64,000 bases of DNA from Spirosoma oryzicola (GTDB lineage: Bacteria; Bacteroidota; Bacteroidia; Cytophagales; Spirosomataceae): assembly GCF_021233055.1 (NCBI RefSeq), contig NZ_CP089538.1, positions 2,620,501 to 2,684,500 of the forward strand, read 5' to 3'. Shown piece after piece: positions 17,961 through 27,667 of the stretch. The notes beneath the pieces were generated by a model, which had not been told where the DNA came from, made no database searches, and was given only the letters and a program-made list of their open reading frames with translations. Both the position numbers and the translations under genes were made by a program. How positions within the stretch are numbered: position 1 is the stretch's first letter; every line of letters starts with the position of its first letter.

Positions 17961-20747
17961 TTAGGGGGCGGTGTAGAGGGTTGTCCGGGCCTGGAGGCCG
18001 GTGATGGTGACAGTCCGGGTGATCACGTTATTCACGCCGTCAGGGCTGATATTGATTTCTACCTGCTCACCCGGATTGATCGGGCCGATGTTGCTGCCAA
18101 ACTTGTAGCAGCCGATCACGCCCGACGGGAATGCGTCCATTTCGTAGAAAGGGAAATCGAAACCGCCCACCATCTTGACTCTCGCCTGCCAGGGTTTACC
18201 GTCTGGGGTTCTGTAATAGGCGTGGAGCTGGAAGGTATTCGCTTGACCACCCTCAAAAACTGCGTACTGAATGGAGGTTTTCTGATTGGCGCACGGATCA
18301 GCTTCGGCCACATTGAGCAGCTGTACACCTTTGGTAATGGTCGAATTGTTGCCAAACGTGAAGCGGAGCGGTAGCGTCAGATTACCCGAAATGCTGTTCT
18401 TATCGAGCGTTACCGTACCCTTACCCGCTCCAGCGGTCGAGAAGGTCATCCGGTCAGGATAATTTCCATCGATGCTGTAGGAGCCGGAGCCGGTGTAGTC
18501 CTTTGTCGATCCATCCGAGTAGACTTCCACCACCTGATAGGTACCAGTCACTGCATCCGTGGCACTTTCCTGCAACGTTAGATCGCCTACGATATCGTAG
18601 TGGTCGAAGGTCGCCTGCGAATCGTTGACGTTCTCGAGCGAAATGGTTCGCTCAATAAAGCCACCCCCAGCCGGGAAGGTGAACCGCAAGACGCGGTCCA
18701 GATTGGCCGTGATGCTGTTGCGGGGCAGGGTTACGACGCAGGTTGCATTCGCACCGGTGACGGCGGTCATACCGTCCGGATAGGGTTCGATGATCGAGTA
18801 CGAACCAGCTCCCATGTACTGGGTTTCTGTTTCGTCCGACATAGTTGCCACAATGCGGAAGCTGCCCGACGTGCCCTCGACTAGTTGCGGTGGCCCTTCC
18901 TGCTTGTCGATGCGGTAGGTTTTGGCAAACACGGCGGTCGCATCATAGATGCTCACGTCTTTGAAGGCCGATAGACCCGTTGCCGGATTGTACGCCTTCA
19001 GCTGACAGCTGCGCGTATCGTTGGGCGTATTGTTGCTGGCTATCGTCAACCGGGCTTCATTGCCTACTTTCTCAAAGGCTACGTCGCTACCGCCATTGTA
19101 GGCAATCTGGGCGCTGGTTGTTACGTCCTCCTGGGAGTTGTCGGTATAAAACTGGACAACTTTATAGTAGGTCTGGGTGCCTTCCCGGACCCCGCCATCC
19201 CCTTGAATGAGCAAACTTTGCGGCTGCTTGGTCGGTGGTGGGCCGTCGAGCGGAGTCCAGCTGGGGGCCATCACTTTCACGATAGCCAGTTGCACGCGGG
19301 GGCAATCACCACCGGCCTGTCCGTTTTTGGTGACCGTTAAGCGCACGTAGCGGCAGGTGCGGTAGTTGCCCTGTAGATCCTTCTCGACTTGCAGGATCAC
19401 CTCGTCCGCCCCCCGTGACTGGTTGTTGACCGTTGCCATGCGGAACCAGTCGGTGCCGTTGATCGAGCCATCGACGTAATACGCAATCGGCATGGCTCCC
19501 GGATCATCCTGACGAGGCAGGATCTTGATTTGCTGAGGAGCCGCTGTGCCGTTTAAATCAATCGTTACGGTTGACTGATCCGTTTCGCCCAGACAGGGCG
19601 TTGACCACATATTTTGCGTGTTCTCGCTGGTCAGCGTCGCGGGTACCCAAGCTGGATTCGCCGTTTCGGTACTGGAGGCCGTGACAGACTTGCCAGCGGC
19701 CACGTTGATCAAATTCGACAGATCCAGACAGCCCTCATCGGAGGTTTTGGGCGAGTAGCGGAACGCGTTGGTACCCGAAACCGGACGAAGCTCGACCACC
19801 AGTTTCTGACCGGTACGGAATTTGGCCGGAACGGTGTACTCAAAGCCGTAGATATGGCCGGTTGTGTTCGTTAGTCCCAGCACTGTACTGACTTCCTCGC
19901 GCTTGACGTGGGCGGTGATGGTCGTCGCCAGAATACCATTGATGTAGAGCCGTGCCTGGGCGCGTTCGTTAGGGTGGTTAAGATCCGCTACCCAGCCCGT
20001 GATCTGAAAGCAGGTGACGGTATCGAGGGAACCATCGTAGTTTGGTCCCAGCAGGCCAATCGGCTCCAGATAACGCGGTGCCCCCGTTCTTACGAAGTTG
20101 AGTGAGGCTGCGGTCAGCGTGGTGCCCTTGCTGTAGGTTTTACCCCCAAACGAGGCCGTCACGGTGTAGGCTCCGCCCACTTCCGCATCCGGGCCGGGCG
20201 TCATCACGCCGGTCGCAAAGTTGATACTAGCATCCTTGCCCTGAACGGAGAACACAGCCCCGACAGCGGGTTTGTTAGTCCCATCGGTGTAATAGGCCGT
20301 GGCAACAAATTGACCGGTCTGGTTGATGGGAAAGCTGTTTGGTCCCGTTACCCGGATGTAATCGAGCTGTTTGCCCCCACGGCGGTAGAGCTTACCGTCC
20401 GCACCGATCACCACCTGGGGTAAATCGCTATCACTGGTGGTGGGCAGATCGGTCTGAATGCCGCCCATCAGCTGCACTAAAAAGTCGGTCCATCCCTTTC
20501 GTTTGGAAGAACCCGACTTGACGACCTGGTCGAAGATCCGCTCGGAGGAATCTTCTCCGAATATAATGGTCACGTCGCGCCGGACATTTTTTTTCTGATT
20601 GCGACAATGAACGGTGTACAGCGTGCCATCCACGAAGGGGGCACCGCTGGCCTGAACAAGAAATTTGGGTGATGCCTGCCAGGTCTGGCCGTCGAGTGAG
20701 TAGTCCCACTCGTTACCCGTTGGGGTATCAATGCGAATGCCTGCCAT
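17961..20747 (-). CDS. Phage adhesin/tail fibre with Ig-like and F5/8-type C (discoidin) domains
   Basis: 928 residues. The N-terminal 120 residues look like a tail attachment region (DTPTGNEWDYSLDGQTW). Residues about 130-215 are Ig-like (BIG-type). Residues about 345-495 form a discoidin/F5-8C domain (VAAGKSVTASSTETANPAW, YYVDGSINGTDWFRMATV, CRYVRLTV), a sugar-binding fold. Two tandem repeats of about 100 residues follow at about 615-815, each with a GSYSI..YPD.MT segment and a VTL..NSI.(A/G)NL...LRFTF segment. No signal peptide is seen, so a virion-bound receptor-binding or decoration role is likely. Its start is two bases after the upstream stop. Confidence 0.75.
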   Translation of the reverse strand: MAGIRIDTPTGNEWDYSLDGQTWQASPKFLVQASGAPFVDGTLYTVHCRNQKKNVRRDVTIIFGEDSSERIFDQVVKSGSSKRKGWTDFLVQLMGGIQTDLPTTSDSDLPQVVIGADGKLYRRGGKQLDYIRVTGPNSFPINQTGQFVATAYYTDGTNKPAVGAVFSVQGKDASINFATGVMTPGPDAEVGGAYTVTASFGGKTYSKGTTLTAASLNFVRTGAPRYLEPIGLLGPNYDGSLDTVTCFQITGWVADLNHPNERAQARLYINGILATTITAHVKREEVSTVLGLTNTTGHIYGFEYTVPAKFRTGQKLVVELRPVSGTNAFRYSPKTSDEGCLDLSNLINVAAGKSVTASSTETANPAWVPATLTSENTQNMWSTPCLGETDQSTVTIDLNGTAAPQQIKILPRQDDPGAMPIAYYVDGSINGTDWFRMATVNNQSRGADEVILQVEKDLQGNYRTCRYVRLTVTKNGQAGGDCPRVQLAIVKVMAPSWTPLDGPPPTKQPQSLLIQGDGGVREGTQTYYKVVQFYTDNSQEDVTTSAQIAYNGGSDVAFEKVGNEARLTIASNNTPNDTRSCQLKAYNPATGLSAFKDVSIYDATAVFAKTYRIDKQEGPPQLVEGTSGSFRIVATMSDETETQYMGAGSYSIIEPYPDGMTAVTGANATCVVTLPRNSITANLDRVLRFTFPAGGGFIERTISLENVNDSQATFDHYDIVGDLTLQESATDAVTGTYQVVEVYSDGSTKDYTGSGSYSIDGNYPDRMTFSTAGAGKGTVTLDKNSISGNLTLPLRFTFGNNSTITKGVQLLNVAEADPCANQKTSIQYAVFEGGQANTFQLHAYYRTPDGKPWQARVKMVGGFDFPFYEMDAFPSGVIGCYKFGSNIGPINPGEQVEINISPDGVNNVITRTVTITGLQARTTLYTAP

Positions 20748-20749
20748 AG

Positions 20750-22738
20750 TTACGAGGGTTCCTGATCACCGGTCCAGCTGCGGGCAACGGGCCTAAAGCC
20801 GACTAGATCTCTGATTTGTTGAAATGAGGCGCTGAGCGCGTTTAGATTGGCCTCCGTCACGGTTGGCACATCGGCCAGGCCCGCTTCGTCCCGGTTGGTG
20901 GGTTTTTGCGTCAGCTCTTTGTAGCTGATGGGAAGATCCTGTCGACGGAATAGCTTTGCTCCTGACTGCTGGGTGAGAAAGCCCAAGGTTTCGGGATTGG
21001 GCCGGGACGCTGCGTTTCTAAAATTTAAAATGTCAACTGGGGTGAGCGTCCGCACCGAATCGTCGATCGATGGGTCGCGCGTGAGCACGGGCTGGGTTGG
21101 CTGAATCGTTACCGTGCCAACGGGCAGGGAAACAACCGGCACGGTCTGCGCTACTTCCAGCGTATCTTCCGAGTAGTACTCATCCCGCTTAAGCAGCGAA
21201 TAGGAGAAGCTGTGAGCAAACTGATTGTCGCCGTCTTTGAACTGCTTGATCTGTTTGCTGGTCAGACCAATGGCTACCGCTTTGGACCCCTTTACTTGGA
21301 AGCGGACGTACGCACAGTAAAAATCATCCCACCGGATCAGATCGGCCTGCAGCTGCCAGCCCGAGGTTACCTCGAAGCTCTGTTGACGCGAAACATTGTA
21401 ATCGACAAACTGCGCGGCTGTTGGCGCGTAGTTGGACGGTAGTGCCCGTTCGGCCTGCTCGTAGAAGCGCTGCAACTCGGCTGAGCCTTTTCCCCAGGTA
21501 GTGATGCAATCGAAAGCGCCCAGGCTATTCTGGTAGGCAAAAAAGCGACGGTAAGGTTTGGGGTCGTAATCGACAATAAACCGATACTGGGCGCTGTAAT
21601 CAGCCGAAGACGATCGGATTTTAACGTAGTACTCCTTCAGGTGTTTGCCAGCCGGAACACCAGCCAGTAAACCACGCTGGGCAATGCCAACGGCGTAGGT
21701 TAGTTTGTCTCCCTTTTTGAAGACCATAGCGGCCTGCACGCCGGGCACGTTTTGGGTGCTGTCATCGTCATACTTGACGAACACGTCCAGTGTGACGGGC
21801 TGAGGAGCATCTTCGCGCAGGTTAACGAAGGTTAGCCAGGCGGGTTCGTCGACGTAAATTTTGCGGGTAACCGGTCCAAACCGCAGGGGACGATCCTGGG
21901 CGGTAGTGGCTCCCTTAACGTAGTTGATCAGGGAAAACCCACCACTGGCCCGATGCTCAAAATCAGCACCGCCCAAATAGGCGTGCCGAATTGTATCGTT
22001 TTTGATCAGCGTAGGCTTGATCGGATTGCCCCAGGCTTCCCCGTAGGCGATGTAGTATTTACGGTGGGAGGTTTGGGATAGCTGGCCACCAGTAGACCCA
22101 AATGCGGGAATGTCCGCGCTCAGGTAGCCGTGCAGCAGATCGCCGGCATCAAACTCGCAGCGGCCATCGTCATCAGCTTCCACGTGCTGTTCGCTGATCA
22201 ATTCAAAATCGTCGTCCCCAACACCATCGGTACCAGGCTTTTGCAGGTATACTTCAATGTACACCCCATACCGCTCCCGGATCAGCGCTTCGCCACCAGC
22301 TGGCAGGGAACCCGACACGTGAAAACCAACCGAATCGCCGTAGGGCTCGACCGTATAGGCCGTGCCAGGCCTTTTTGCCGTTAGCTCGATGATACCGAAG
22401 GGAGGTCCCGGATAGATAGCGACCGTAAAATCCTGCCGGATGGGATAGTAGCCGGTGAAGTAAGGCAGGATGCTTTCCAGGTAAGCCGCTGAGCCGTCAC
22501 CCGCCGGAAATTCGCCCGGTTCGGTCGGATTCGTGCGGGCCGTCATAACGACTTCCTTATTGCCCCATTGAAGAACGAACTGATCGCCGTCAGCACTGCC
22601 CCGATCGTAGACCAGAATGGCGGTGACTGCTTTGATTCCGGTGCTTTCGTACCGACCGCTCCCCGTAAACTGGTAGCGCATACGCCCCCCTTTGGTGAGC
22701 GCAAATTCGTCGGGTGCAGAAACTAAAACAACGGCCAT
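20750..22738 (-). CDS. Phage tail/baseplate protein (unknown family)
   Basis: 662 residues, mainly beta, with repeating Tyr- and Gly-rich stretches and no signal peptide. The C-terminus (about 610-650) has LADVPTVTEANLNALSASFQQIRDLVGF, a helical segment like those that join fibres to baseplates. It is the first gene behind copy 1 of the 18-bp prophage motif, which ends 32 bp before the ATG, so it may start a separate late transcript for the adhesion block. The exact role is not recognised. Confidence 0.62.
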   Translation of the reverse strand: MAVVLVSAPDEFALTKGGRMRYQFTGSGRYESTGIKAVTAILVYDRGSADGDQFVLQWGNKEVVMTARTNPTEPGEFPAGDGSAAYLESILPYFTGYYPIRQDFTVAIYPGPPFGIIELTAKRPGTAYTVEPYGDSVGFHVSGSLPAGGEALIRERYGVYIEVYLQKPGTDGVGDDDFELISEQHVEADDDGRCEFDAGDLLHGYLSADIPAFGSTGGQLSQTSHRKYYIAYGEAWGNPIKPTLIKNDTIRHAYLGGADFEHRASGGFSLINYVKGATTAQDRPLRFGPVTRKIYVDEPAWLTFVNLREDAPQPVTLDVFVKYDDDSTQNVPGVQAAMVFKKGDKLTYAVGIAQRGLLAGVPAGKHLKEYYVKIRSSSADYSAQYRFIVDYDPKPYRRFFAYQNSLGAFDCITTWGKGSAELQRFYEQAERALPSNYAPTAAQFVDYNVSRQQSFEVTSGWQLQADLIRWDDFYCAYVRFQVKGSKAVAIGLTSKQIKQFKDGDNQFAHSFSYSLLKRDEYYSEDTLEVAQTVPVVSLPVGTVTIQPTQPVLTRDPSIDDSVRTLTPVDILNFRNAASRPNPETLGFLTQQSGAKLFRRQDLPISYKELTQKPTNRDEAGLADVPTVTEANLNALSASFQQIRDLVGFRPVARSWTGDQEPS

Positions 22739-22770
22739 GCCGCGAAATTGCCTAGGGCGCGCGCGCTAAT

Positions 22771-22788
22771 ACAGGACAACAATCAATC
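22771..22788 (-). promoter_or_regulatory. 18-bp prophage motif, copy 1
   Basis: On the minus strand this reads GATTGATTGTTGTCCTGT, identical to three other copies (28102-28119, 35896-35913, 36472-36489). It overlaps the last codons of the 22783-23298 gene and ends 32 bp before the ATG at 22738. It is a candidate late promoter or activator site. Confidence 0.7.
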
Positions 22789-23298
22789 CTGGTAAAGCAC
22801 GTCGCTTTCGGTCAGGGTCAAGTTCACCGGCACCAGCCAGGTGAACTGAATACCATAGCCGTATTTATCCCCACCCACTGGGCCAATCTTCTGACAGGGA
22901 AACTTCCGGATCTCCATGCTGATGTCCTGATCAGCAAGCTCTCCGCTTTCGCTGTCCTGAATCATCAGCGCAATGGCTTTAAGCAGGATAGCCCGGTTTT
23001 GCCGGTACACTTCCCGTTTGCCTGCTTTACTGGCTGAGCCGCCTGCCTTGCTCATCACGGCCATACTGCCCACGATCTGACTGTAGTAGTTGTCCCGGCC
23101 AGCCGTTTCGATATCTTCCTCGAAATCTTCCCAGACCAGTACTGGATTCGGACCAAAATTAAAACTGATCACTTCCGTGGGGGAGCCAACGTCTTCCACA
23201 AAACAGAATGTTTTATTGGATTCGCTGTAGGCAATGTCCGCCAGCCGGCTGGCCAGGCCCTCGCCGTAGGCTTTATAGAACTCAGACAGATCGGTCAT
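22783..23298 (-). CDS. Unknown phage tail-region protein
   Basis: 171 residues. The sequence is acidic in the first half and beta-rich at the end (YGIQFTWLVPVNLTL). Size and position between the lysis-type genes and the tail proteins fit a tail completion or terminator protein, but no family is recognised. The ATG overlaps the stop of the upstream gene. The last codons coincide with copy 1 of the 18-bp motif, so coding and regulatory constraints overlap here. Confidence 0.6.
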   Translation of the reverse strand: MTDLSEFYKAYGEGLASRLADIAYSESNKTFCFVEDVGSPTEVISFNFGPNPVLVWEDFEEDIETAGRDNYYSQIVGSMAVMSKAGGSASKAGKREVYRQNRAILLKAIALMIQDSESGELADQDISMEIRKFPCQKIGPVGGDKYGYGIQFTWLVPVNLTLTESDVLYQD

Positions 23299-24065
23299 TT
23301 CTCTAGTTTTGCTTTAAGCTCCTCGTTTTCCTTCATGATCGCGTCCAGCGTACTCAGCACCAGAAACAGGTTTGACCGCTCCAACTGGGCAAACGTACCC
23401 AGGGCACTCGTCTGCCTGGCTAATGATAAGCCCACATCCAGCCAGCTTCCACCGCCATCACCCTGGCCAGATTGTTTAAACAAATGCGGGAACTGAGTCG
23501 GAAAGCGGTCCAGACAACCTTCAAAGTTCATCAGCACGCCCTGCTGAATTTCGACCGGTACTATAGACACTCGTTTAATTTGCTCAGGATGTTCCCGGAT
23601 ATCAAACAGCTTCCGATAGCCTTCGCCGGAGGGTTGAAAGAAAAACGCGCGGGGCCGGTAGAGCGAAGCCATTAATTCAGCCAGGTCTTCGGGTTGACCG
23701 TCCGACCGGTAGCGATCGCGCGCAGCCTGGGCGTACATAAACTCCCCGAAGGTCAGAAAGTCAAGCCCATCGCCGGGACCGATGTAGGTGCGTTTACCGA
23801 TGCGCAGTTTAGGCAGCATCCACCGCTCAGGCCGTGTATCCAGAAAGTCAAGCAGGCTAATCAGACTCACCCGATTGTCATCGCTTAGCTTATGCCAGTA
23901 CTTGTGGCCAATGCCGTACCAAAGCTCGAGCAACACCCACCGACCAGCCGGATCGGAGTCTAGACCGATCCGCCAGTTCAGTAGCTGCCGGAAGTGGCGG
24001 GGGGTGATATCAGCCCAACCAGCCGGGCCGGTGAATGTCTTAGAGCCGATCTGGACGGTGTTCAT
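23295..24065 (-). CDS. Unknown phage structural-region protein
   Basis: 256 residues with several Trp-rich helices and a C-terminal coiled segment (MKENEELKAKLEK). I do not recognise the family. It overlaps both neighbours by four bases, the holin-like gene before it and the 171-residue gene after it, and so is part of one transcript. A role in tail assembly is inferred only from its place before the tail genes. Confidence 0.6.
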   Translation of the reverse strand: MNTVQIGSKTFTGPAGWADITPRHFRQLLNWRIGLDSDPAGRWVLLELWYGIGHKYWHKLSDDNRVSLISLLDFLDTRPERWMLPKLRIGKRTYIGPGDGLDFLTFGEFMYAQAARDRYRSDGQPEDLAELMASLYRPRAFFFQPSGEGYRKLFDIREHPEQIKRVSIVPVEIQQGVLMNFEGCLDRFPTQFPHLFKQSGQGDGGGSWLDVGLSLARQTSALGTFAQLERSNLFLVLSTLDAIMKENEELKAKLEK

Positions 24066-24391
24066 GCTGCTGCAGCTTTTGCCGCTGAGCTGCGCTGAGA
24101 GCGGTTTGTCCTTTCAACTTTCTGCTCGACAGCCGTCAGCCGGTTCTCCATATTCTTACCGCTATCGACTACGGATTTAGCCAGGTTGTCGACCGATGTA
24201 GCCAGTTGTAAATGGCTGGCGGAGTTCTGATTGACAATCTGAAACATCTTTTCCTGCGTTTCCTTGCGGTCATCAGCATGAGACTGAATCAATTCGGTGA
24301 GCTTTTTCCAAAGCGTGTAAATCATATACAGCGCAATGGCCGCAAAGGGGGAAATCCTTAAAATTTCGGTGATTATGGGTAGGATATCCAT
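24062..24391 (-). CDS. Holin-like small membrane protein
   Basis: 109 residues with a single N-terminal transmembrane segment (about residues 10-27, ISPFAAIALYMIYTLW). A long soluble coiled-coil region and an Ala/Lys-rich tail follow. One-TM proteins with this layout, placed next to a lysin, are often holins (BhlA/UviB-like). The assignment comes from architecture and neighbours: the lysin-like gene ends 6 bp before it and a spanin-like gene lies further upstream. It could also be a membrane-bound regulator. Confidence 0.5.
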   Translation of the reverse strand: MDILPIITEILRISPFAAIALYMIYTLWKKLTELIQSHADDRKETQEKMFQIVNQNSASHLQLATSVDNLAKSVVDSGKNMENRLTAVEQKVERTNRSQRSSAAKAAAA

Positions 24392-24397
24392 GCCATT

Positions 24398-24829
24398 TTA
24401 AGCGTTTACAATTGTGATAAATACGTCGTCATTCTGGGCTTCCGCTTCCCGCAGAAGATCCATGAGTAGCTTTAAGCCGACGGCTGAACGCTGTACCATG
24501 TTGCCCACGCGTTTTGTGCCCACCAGAATACAGCCGTCCGTATCTTTCGTCCAGTTACCGATGTGAATCCGGATGCCAGAAAAGAAGGGCACTTTTAAAA
24601 GCTCTGGGAGGACGATACCAAACCGTTTTGATTTGGTTAACTCCACTTTATAGCGACCAGCTGGAATCGCTGTTTCACCCCAAATTTTACCTTCACCTTT
24701 GGGGCCGAATCCCCGGATCGGGTCTTCCAGGGTAGCCAGGATCTGCACCGATTTATTTGCCTTGAAAACGGCTAAAACACCACCGGTATAGCTATCCGTA
24801 CGGTCAATTCGATTAAGCAGCAGTTCCAT
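24398..24829 (-). CDS. DUF5675-like protein, candidate endolysin
   Basis: 143 residues. The sequence has the hallmarks of the DUF5675 family: LATLEDPIR, then [33 protein letters not shown], and DTDGCILVG with a conserved Cys (about residue 100). Members are frequent in Bacteroidota phages, and their HxGN...DGC signature looks like a peptidase or transpeptidase site. The family assignment is my recognition; the enzyme activity is inferred. It lies between a spanin-like and a holin-like gene, which supports a role in lysis. Its start overlaps the upstream gene by 17 bases. Confidence 0.62.
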   Translation of the reverse strand: MELLLNRIDRTDSYTGGVLAVFKANKSVQILATLEDPIRGFGPKGEGKIWGETAIPAGRYKVELTKSKRFGIVLPELLKVPFFSGIRIHIGNWTKDTDGCILVGTKRVGNMVQRSAVGLKLLMDLLREAEAQNDDVFITIVNA

Positions 24830-25379
24830 TGCGGGGGGTGATTATAAATTTTCGGGTAAACGAATACAGCCCGAAAGCGACCGCTATCAAGGCAAATAGA
24901 ACGATAGCCGCCGTTCGCCATCGTTCCATCCAGGTTTTGTACTTAGGATCGACACCCCAAATGGCTTGCTTTCTGGGTACTTTGGCCAGCACGTCCTTAG
25001 CAATAGTGGCCGAATCACACCCGCCCTCGACGCGCGTCTGATTCTTGTCCCGGTAGAGCCGTACCCAGCTGGTCCGATTATGCTCCTCGATGATTACGCG
25101 GCTGGTGTCGGTTCGAACAGTGATCACAGCCGAATCGCGGGGTATTGTAACCGCCACCGGTACCGTTACCATTGTGGTGTCCGTGACCGTTTGGCCGTAC
25201 TTGCGAAAAGCAGACTCGAAAGAAGAGCAACCCGACAACAGGTAAGCGATCAACCCAGCAACAGCCAGCAATAGCAATTGATACCGGCAATCACGAATGG
25301 CATTAACCAGGTGAATTAACGCCGTGATGGCGATCACCCGCAGGGTGCAAAACAGGACTCGAAATAGGACACGTGTCAT
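24813..25379 (-). CDS. Spanin-like membrane protein with lipobox
   Basis: 188 residues. A long hydrophobic stretch (about 35-50) ends in a lipobox-like LLSGCSS with Cys at about 51. A beta-rich periplasmic region with Thr/Val repeats follows ([16 protein letters not shown]). A C-terminal transmembrane helix (about 157-175, [16 protein letters not shown]) is present. A lipid-anchored segment and an inner-membrane segment in one polypeptide are what a unimolecular spanin needs to join the two membranes at lysis. This function is inferred from topology and from the neighbouring lysin and holin candidates. Some Bacteroidota prophages encode related proteins of unknown role at this spot. Confidence 0.5.
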   Translation of the reverse strand: MTRVLFRVLFCTLRVIAITALIHLVNAIRDCRYQLLLLAVAGLIAYLLSGCSSFESAFRKYGQTVTDTTMVTVPVAVTIPRDSAVITVRTDTSRVIIEEHNRTSWVRLYRDKNQTRVEGGCDSATIAKDVLAKVPRKQAIWGVDPKYKTWMERWRTAAIVLFALIAVAFGLYSFTRKFIITPRNGTAA

Positions 25380-25391
25380 AAGAAACGGTGG

Positions 25392-26315
25392 TTAAAAACT
25401 AACAATAGGTCGATTAATGATTGGGCTACCGCCGGAGGCCTCCGGGGAAGGGTTCGAGGGCGTATCGTTGATCAGGCCAGCTAATTCAGAAAGGAACCGG
25501 GAAGACTGCTCATCGAAGTAGGTGATACTACGCTCCAGTGACTTATCACTGGGAGCCGATCGGTAATTGGTCGTTAGCGATTGGGAGATGGCCAGCACCT
25601 GAACGCCGTCCTCGGTGATGCTCACCAGGCGTTCGCGCAGGGCACGGGCAACGGTCAAATACACCAGCGCGCGACGGGCAGCATCCAGCTGATCAGCCTG
25701 CTTATCCGTTAGGCTCGTACCCAGCAGGCCGGTCAGTTTATCGCCCAGCATCCTGCGAACCGACGACTCCGCCGTGCGCATCGATGCGGCCAGGGTCGAG
25801 AAAATCAGCCGCGACGATTTGATGTTGTAGTACCGGTTAAAAATCGCAGCCGATGGGATCAGTTTGCTTTTTTCCTGCTTGTACTCCTCCGATTCTTTGT
25901 AAGCTGGAAACGTGTCGAGATTCTGGGCCAGGAACTCCAGCAGCTGCTCGATGCCGTCAAAAATGGTATTCTGCAGCGAACGCGTCATGCGGTCGACCTG
26001 CCACTCAAACGCATCGTTGGTATCCGCCGTCTGGGTACGCATCAGTCCCAGATCGGTAATCCGGGCCGTGTTCAGACTGGCATAGCGGAGTAGGACCAGG
26101 GCGGCCATCGGCACCCCGACCAGGTTTAGCAATTCTTCTTCGTCCGGATTTGTCGCTCCGTTTTCGCCCAGCTGATCCAGCAGCTGATTGCCCACAAACG
26201 TGGAAAGAAACCGCTGGGCTGGTCGAAACGAAGGTGATAGCTGCTCGTGACCGACATCCCCCGAAAAATTAACGAAGCTGCGGACCTGCTCGACCGAGTT
26301 AAATATTAGGTTCAT
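25392..26315 (-). CDS. Phage head-tail adaptor-like protein (DUF6712-like)
   Basis: 307 residues, highly helical. The opening (NLIFNSVEQVRSFVNFSG) and the helical core with FLGNQ/LLDQL and RRMLGDKL are features I associate with a Bacteroidota phage family located next to the portal. Such proteins are probably head-tail connectors. The ATG overlaps the portal stop by four bases. The C-terminal 30 residues are Ser/Pro/Gly-rich and look disordered. Confidence 0.55.
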   Translation of the reverse strand: MNLIFNSVEQVRSFVNFSGDVGHEQLSPSFRPAQRFLSTFVGNQLLDQLGENGATNPDEEELLNLVGVPMAALVLLRYASLNTARITDLGLMRTQTADTNDAFEWQVDRMTRSLQNTIFDGIEQLLEFLAQNLDTFPAYKESEEYKQEKSKLIPSAAIFNRYYNIKSSRLIFSTLAASMRTAESSVRRMLGDKLTGLLGTSLTDKQADQLDAARRALVYLTVARALRERLVSITEDGVQVLAISQSLTTNYRSAPSDKSLERSITYFDEQSSRFLSELAGLINDTPSNPSPEASGGSPIINRPIVSF

Positions 26316-27667
26316 ACGGCAGTCTCTTGTTTAGCGGTGGTGGCACCGGTGCTCTGGGGAGTCATCACCGTATCCCGAAATTTGAAGGTTAGGCGGGGGA
26401 ACCGCTTCTTCCAGCCGTTGTACTCCGCGATAAATTTGAGGGGTTCCAGAATGCGGGACCGGTAGGGCGTGGATTTGGCAATGAAGATGTTGTACGCCTG
26501 GTTTTTATCCGAGCCGCCGGAGCGCTGGATATCTTTCGACTGAAAGCCAAACAGGGACGGATCGGTGCCCAGCGCATAAAGCAAATTAGCCTGGCCATCG
26601 GAGTAGTCTTCGTTGTACTTATTATCCTTCTCCTTATCGTCCAGGACGTGAATGACGACGCCTAATTCGTTCTTGTTATCGTCGAACCACTTGTCGGTTA
26701 GAATTGCTTTGTTGGCATTTTCAACGTTGGTCAGCGATTCGGTCATGCCTTTCAGGAACTCATCCCGGATAGCCCGTTTTGCGTCGAAATTAGACTCCGT
26801 CCAACGCTCACCGTACACCCGCTCCCAGTACTCCTCCGGCACTTCAATGTGATAGCGCAGGGCCATCTTATTGACCATGCCGAACTTTTTAAACTGGGGA
26901 ATGCTGGCCAGATAATCCAGCCAGCCCGACGTGCGCACAGCATCCCAAGCCGGCAGCTGGTAGTAGCTCTTACCCGGCGAGGGAAAACAAAGCGGATAAA
27001 TGAACTTGGGATCTTTCTGGCCACGTACCCACTCGATCCGGTCAGAGCGGTAGGGACTAATGGCCCGAATGAGTTCTGTATCCGCATCGTCTGCGGTTGC
27101 TTCGGGCCAGTTGGCATTGAGGTAGACTTTATCCAGTGCACCGGTGCGCTCATCCATGCGGCCCCAGCGGCAATACGCTGTTTCGTTGTTATGCAGCTGG
27201 TTGATCTTTTTGCGGTCCCGGCTCATGCAGAACTCCGGAAAGCCGTTCCACCACCAACCCATATCGACCGAAGCCTCCAGCAAGTAACGCTCGAAGGTGG
27301 TATCGGTTAAGAAATTGTAGATTTCGTCATCGTCGATCTCTTCATCCGAGTTCAGCGAGGCCGTGGCCATTACGCCACCGGCAACCCAGAGCGCTGCTTT
27401 GTCGGCGATCGCCTGGGGGATGATGGTTGACTTGCTGGCCAGCTCAATAATTTTCTGGGGATAGTCATTACCCTCACCCCAGAACGTAATTTTATCGTCA
27501 CCGGGCGAAAGCATCCGGCGCTTGACTGGCTCAGTGGGCATCACGCCCAGTTCAGCGGGTGAGGTGGGCGTCCCTTTCACGGTAGGGAATCCTTTCAGTG
27601 AAACAACCGCCCGAGCCGCTGGCAATAGAGCGATATTCCCCGCATCGTTTAGTGTAACTTCACTCAT
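26312..27667 (-). CDS. Phage portal protein
   Basis: 451 residues. The N-terminal third has WGEGNDYPQKIIELASKS and many acidic turns. The middle has conserved Trp/Tyr segments (YHIEVPEEYWERVYGERW), a probable long helical stem (FDAKRAIRDEFLKGMTESL), and then the typical portal crown helix region with ALGTDPSLFGFQSKDIQRSGGSD. The portal ring is the DNA entry and exit channel and the docking point for the terminase. The order portal then adaptor is normal, but here both lie after the terminase genes and a terminator. The assignment rests on sequence impression and context. Confidence 0.75.
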   Translation of the reverse strand: MSEVTLNDAGNIALLPAARAVVSLKGFPTVKGTPTSPAELGVMPTEPVKRRMLSPGDDKITFWGEGNDYPQKIIELASKSTIIPQAIADKAALWVAGGVMATASLNSDEEIDDDEIYNFLTDTTFERYLLEASVDMGWWWNGFPEFCMSRDRKKINQLHNNETAYCRWGRMDERTGALDKVYLNANWPEATADDADTELIRAISPYRSDRIEWVRGQKDPKFIYPLCFPSPGKSYYQLPAWDAVRTSGWLDYLASIPQFKKFGMVNKMALRYHIEVPEEYWERVYGERWTESNFDAKRAIRDEFLKGMTESLTNVENANKAILTDKWFDDNKNELGVVIHVLDDKEKDNKYNEDYSDGQANLLYALGTDPSLFGFQSKDIQRSGGSDKNQAYNIFIAKSTPYRSRILEPLKFIAEYNGWKKRFPRLTFKFRDTVMTPQSTGATTAKQETAV

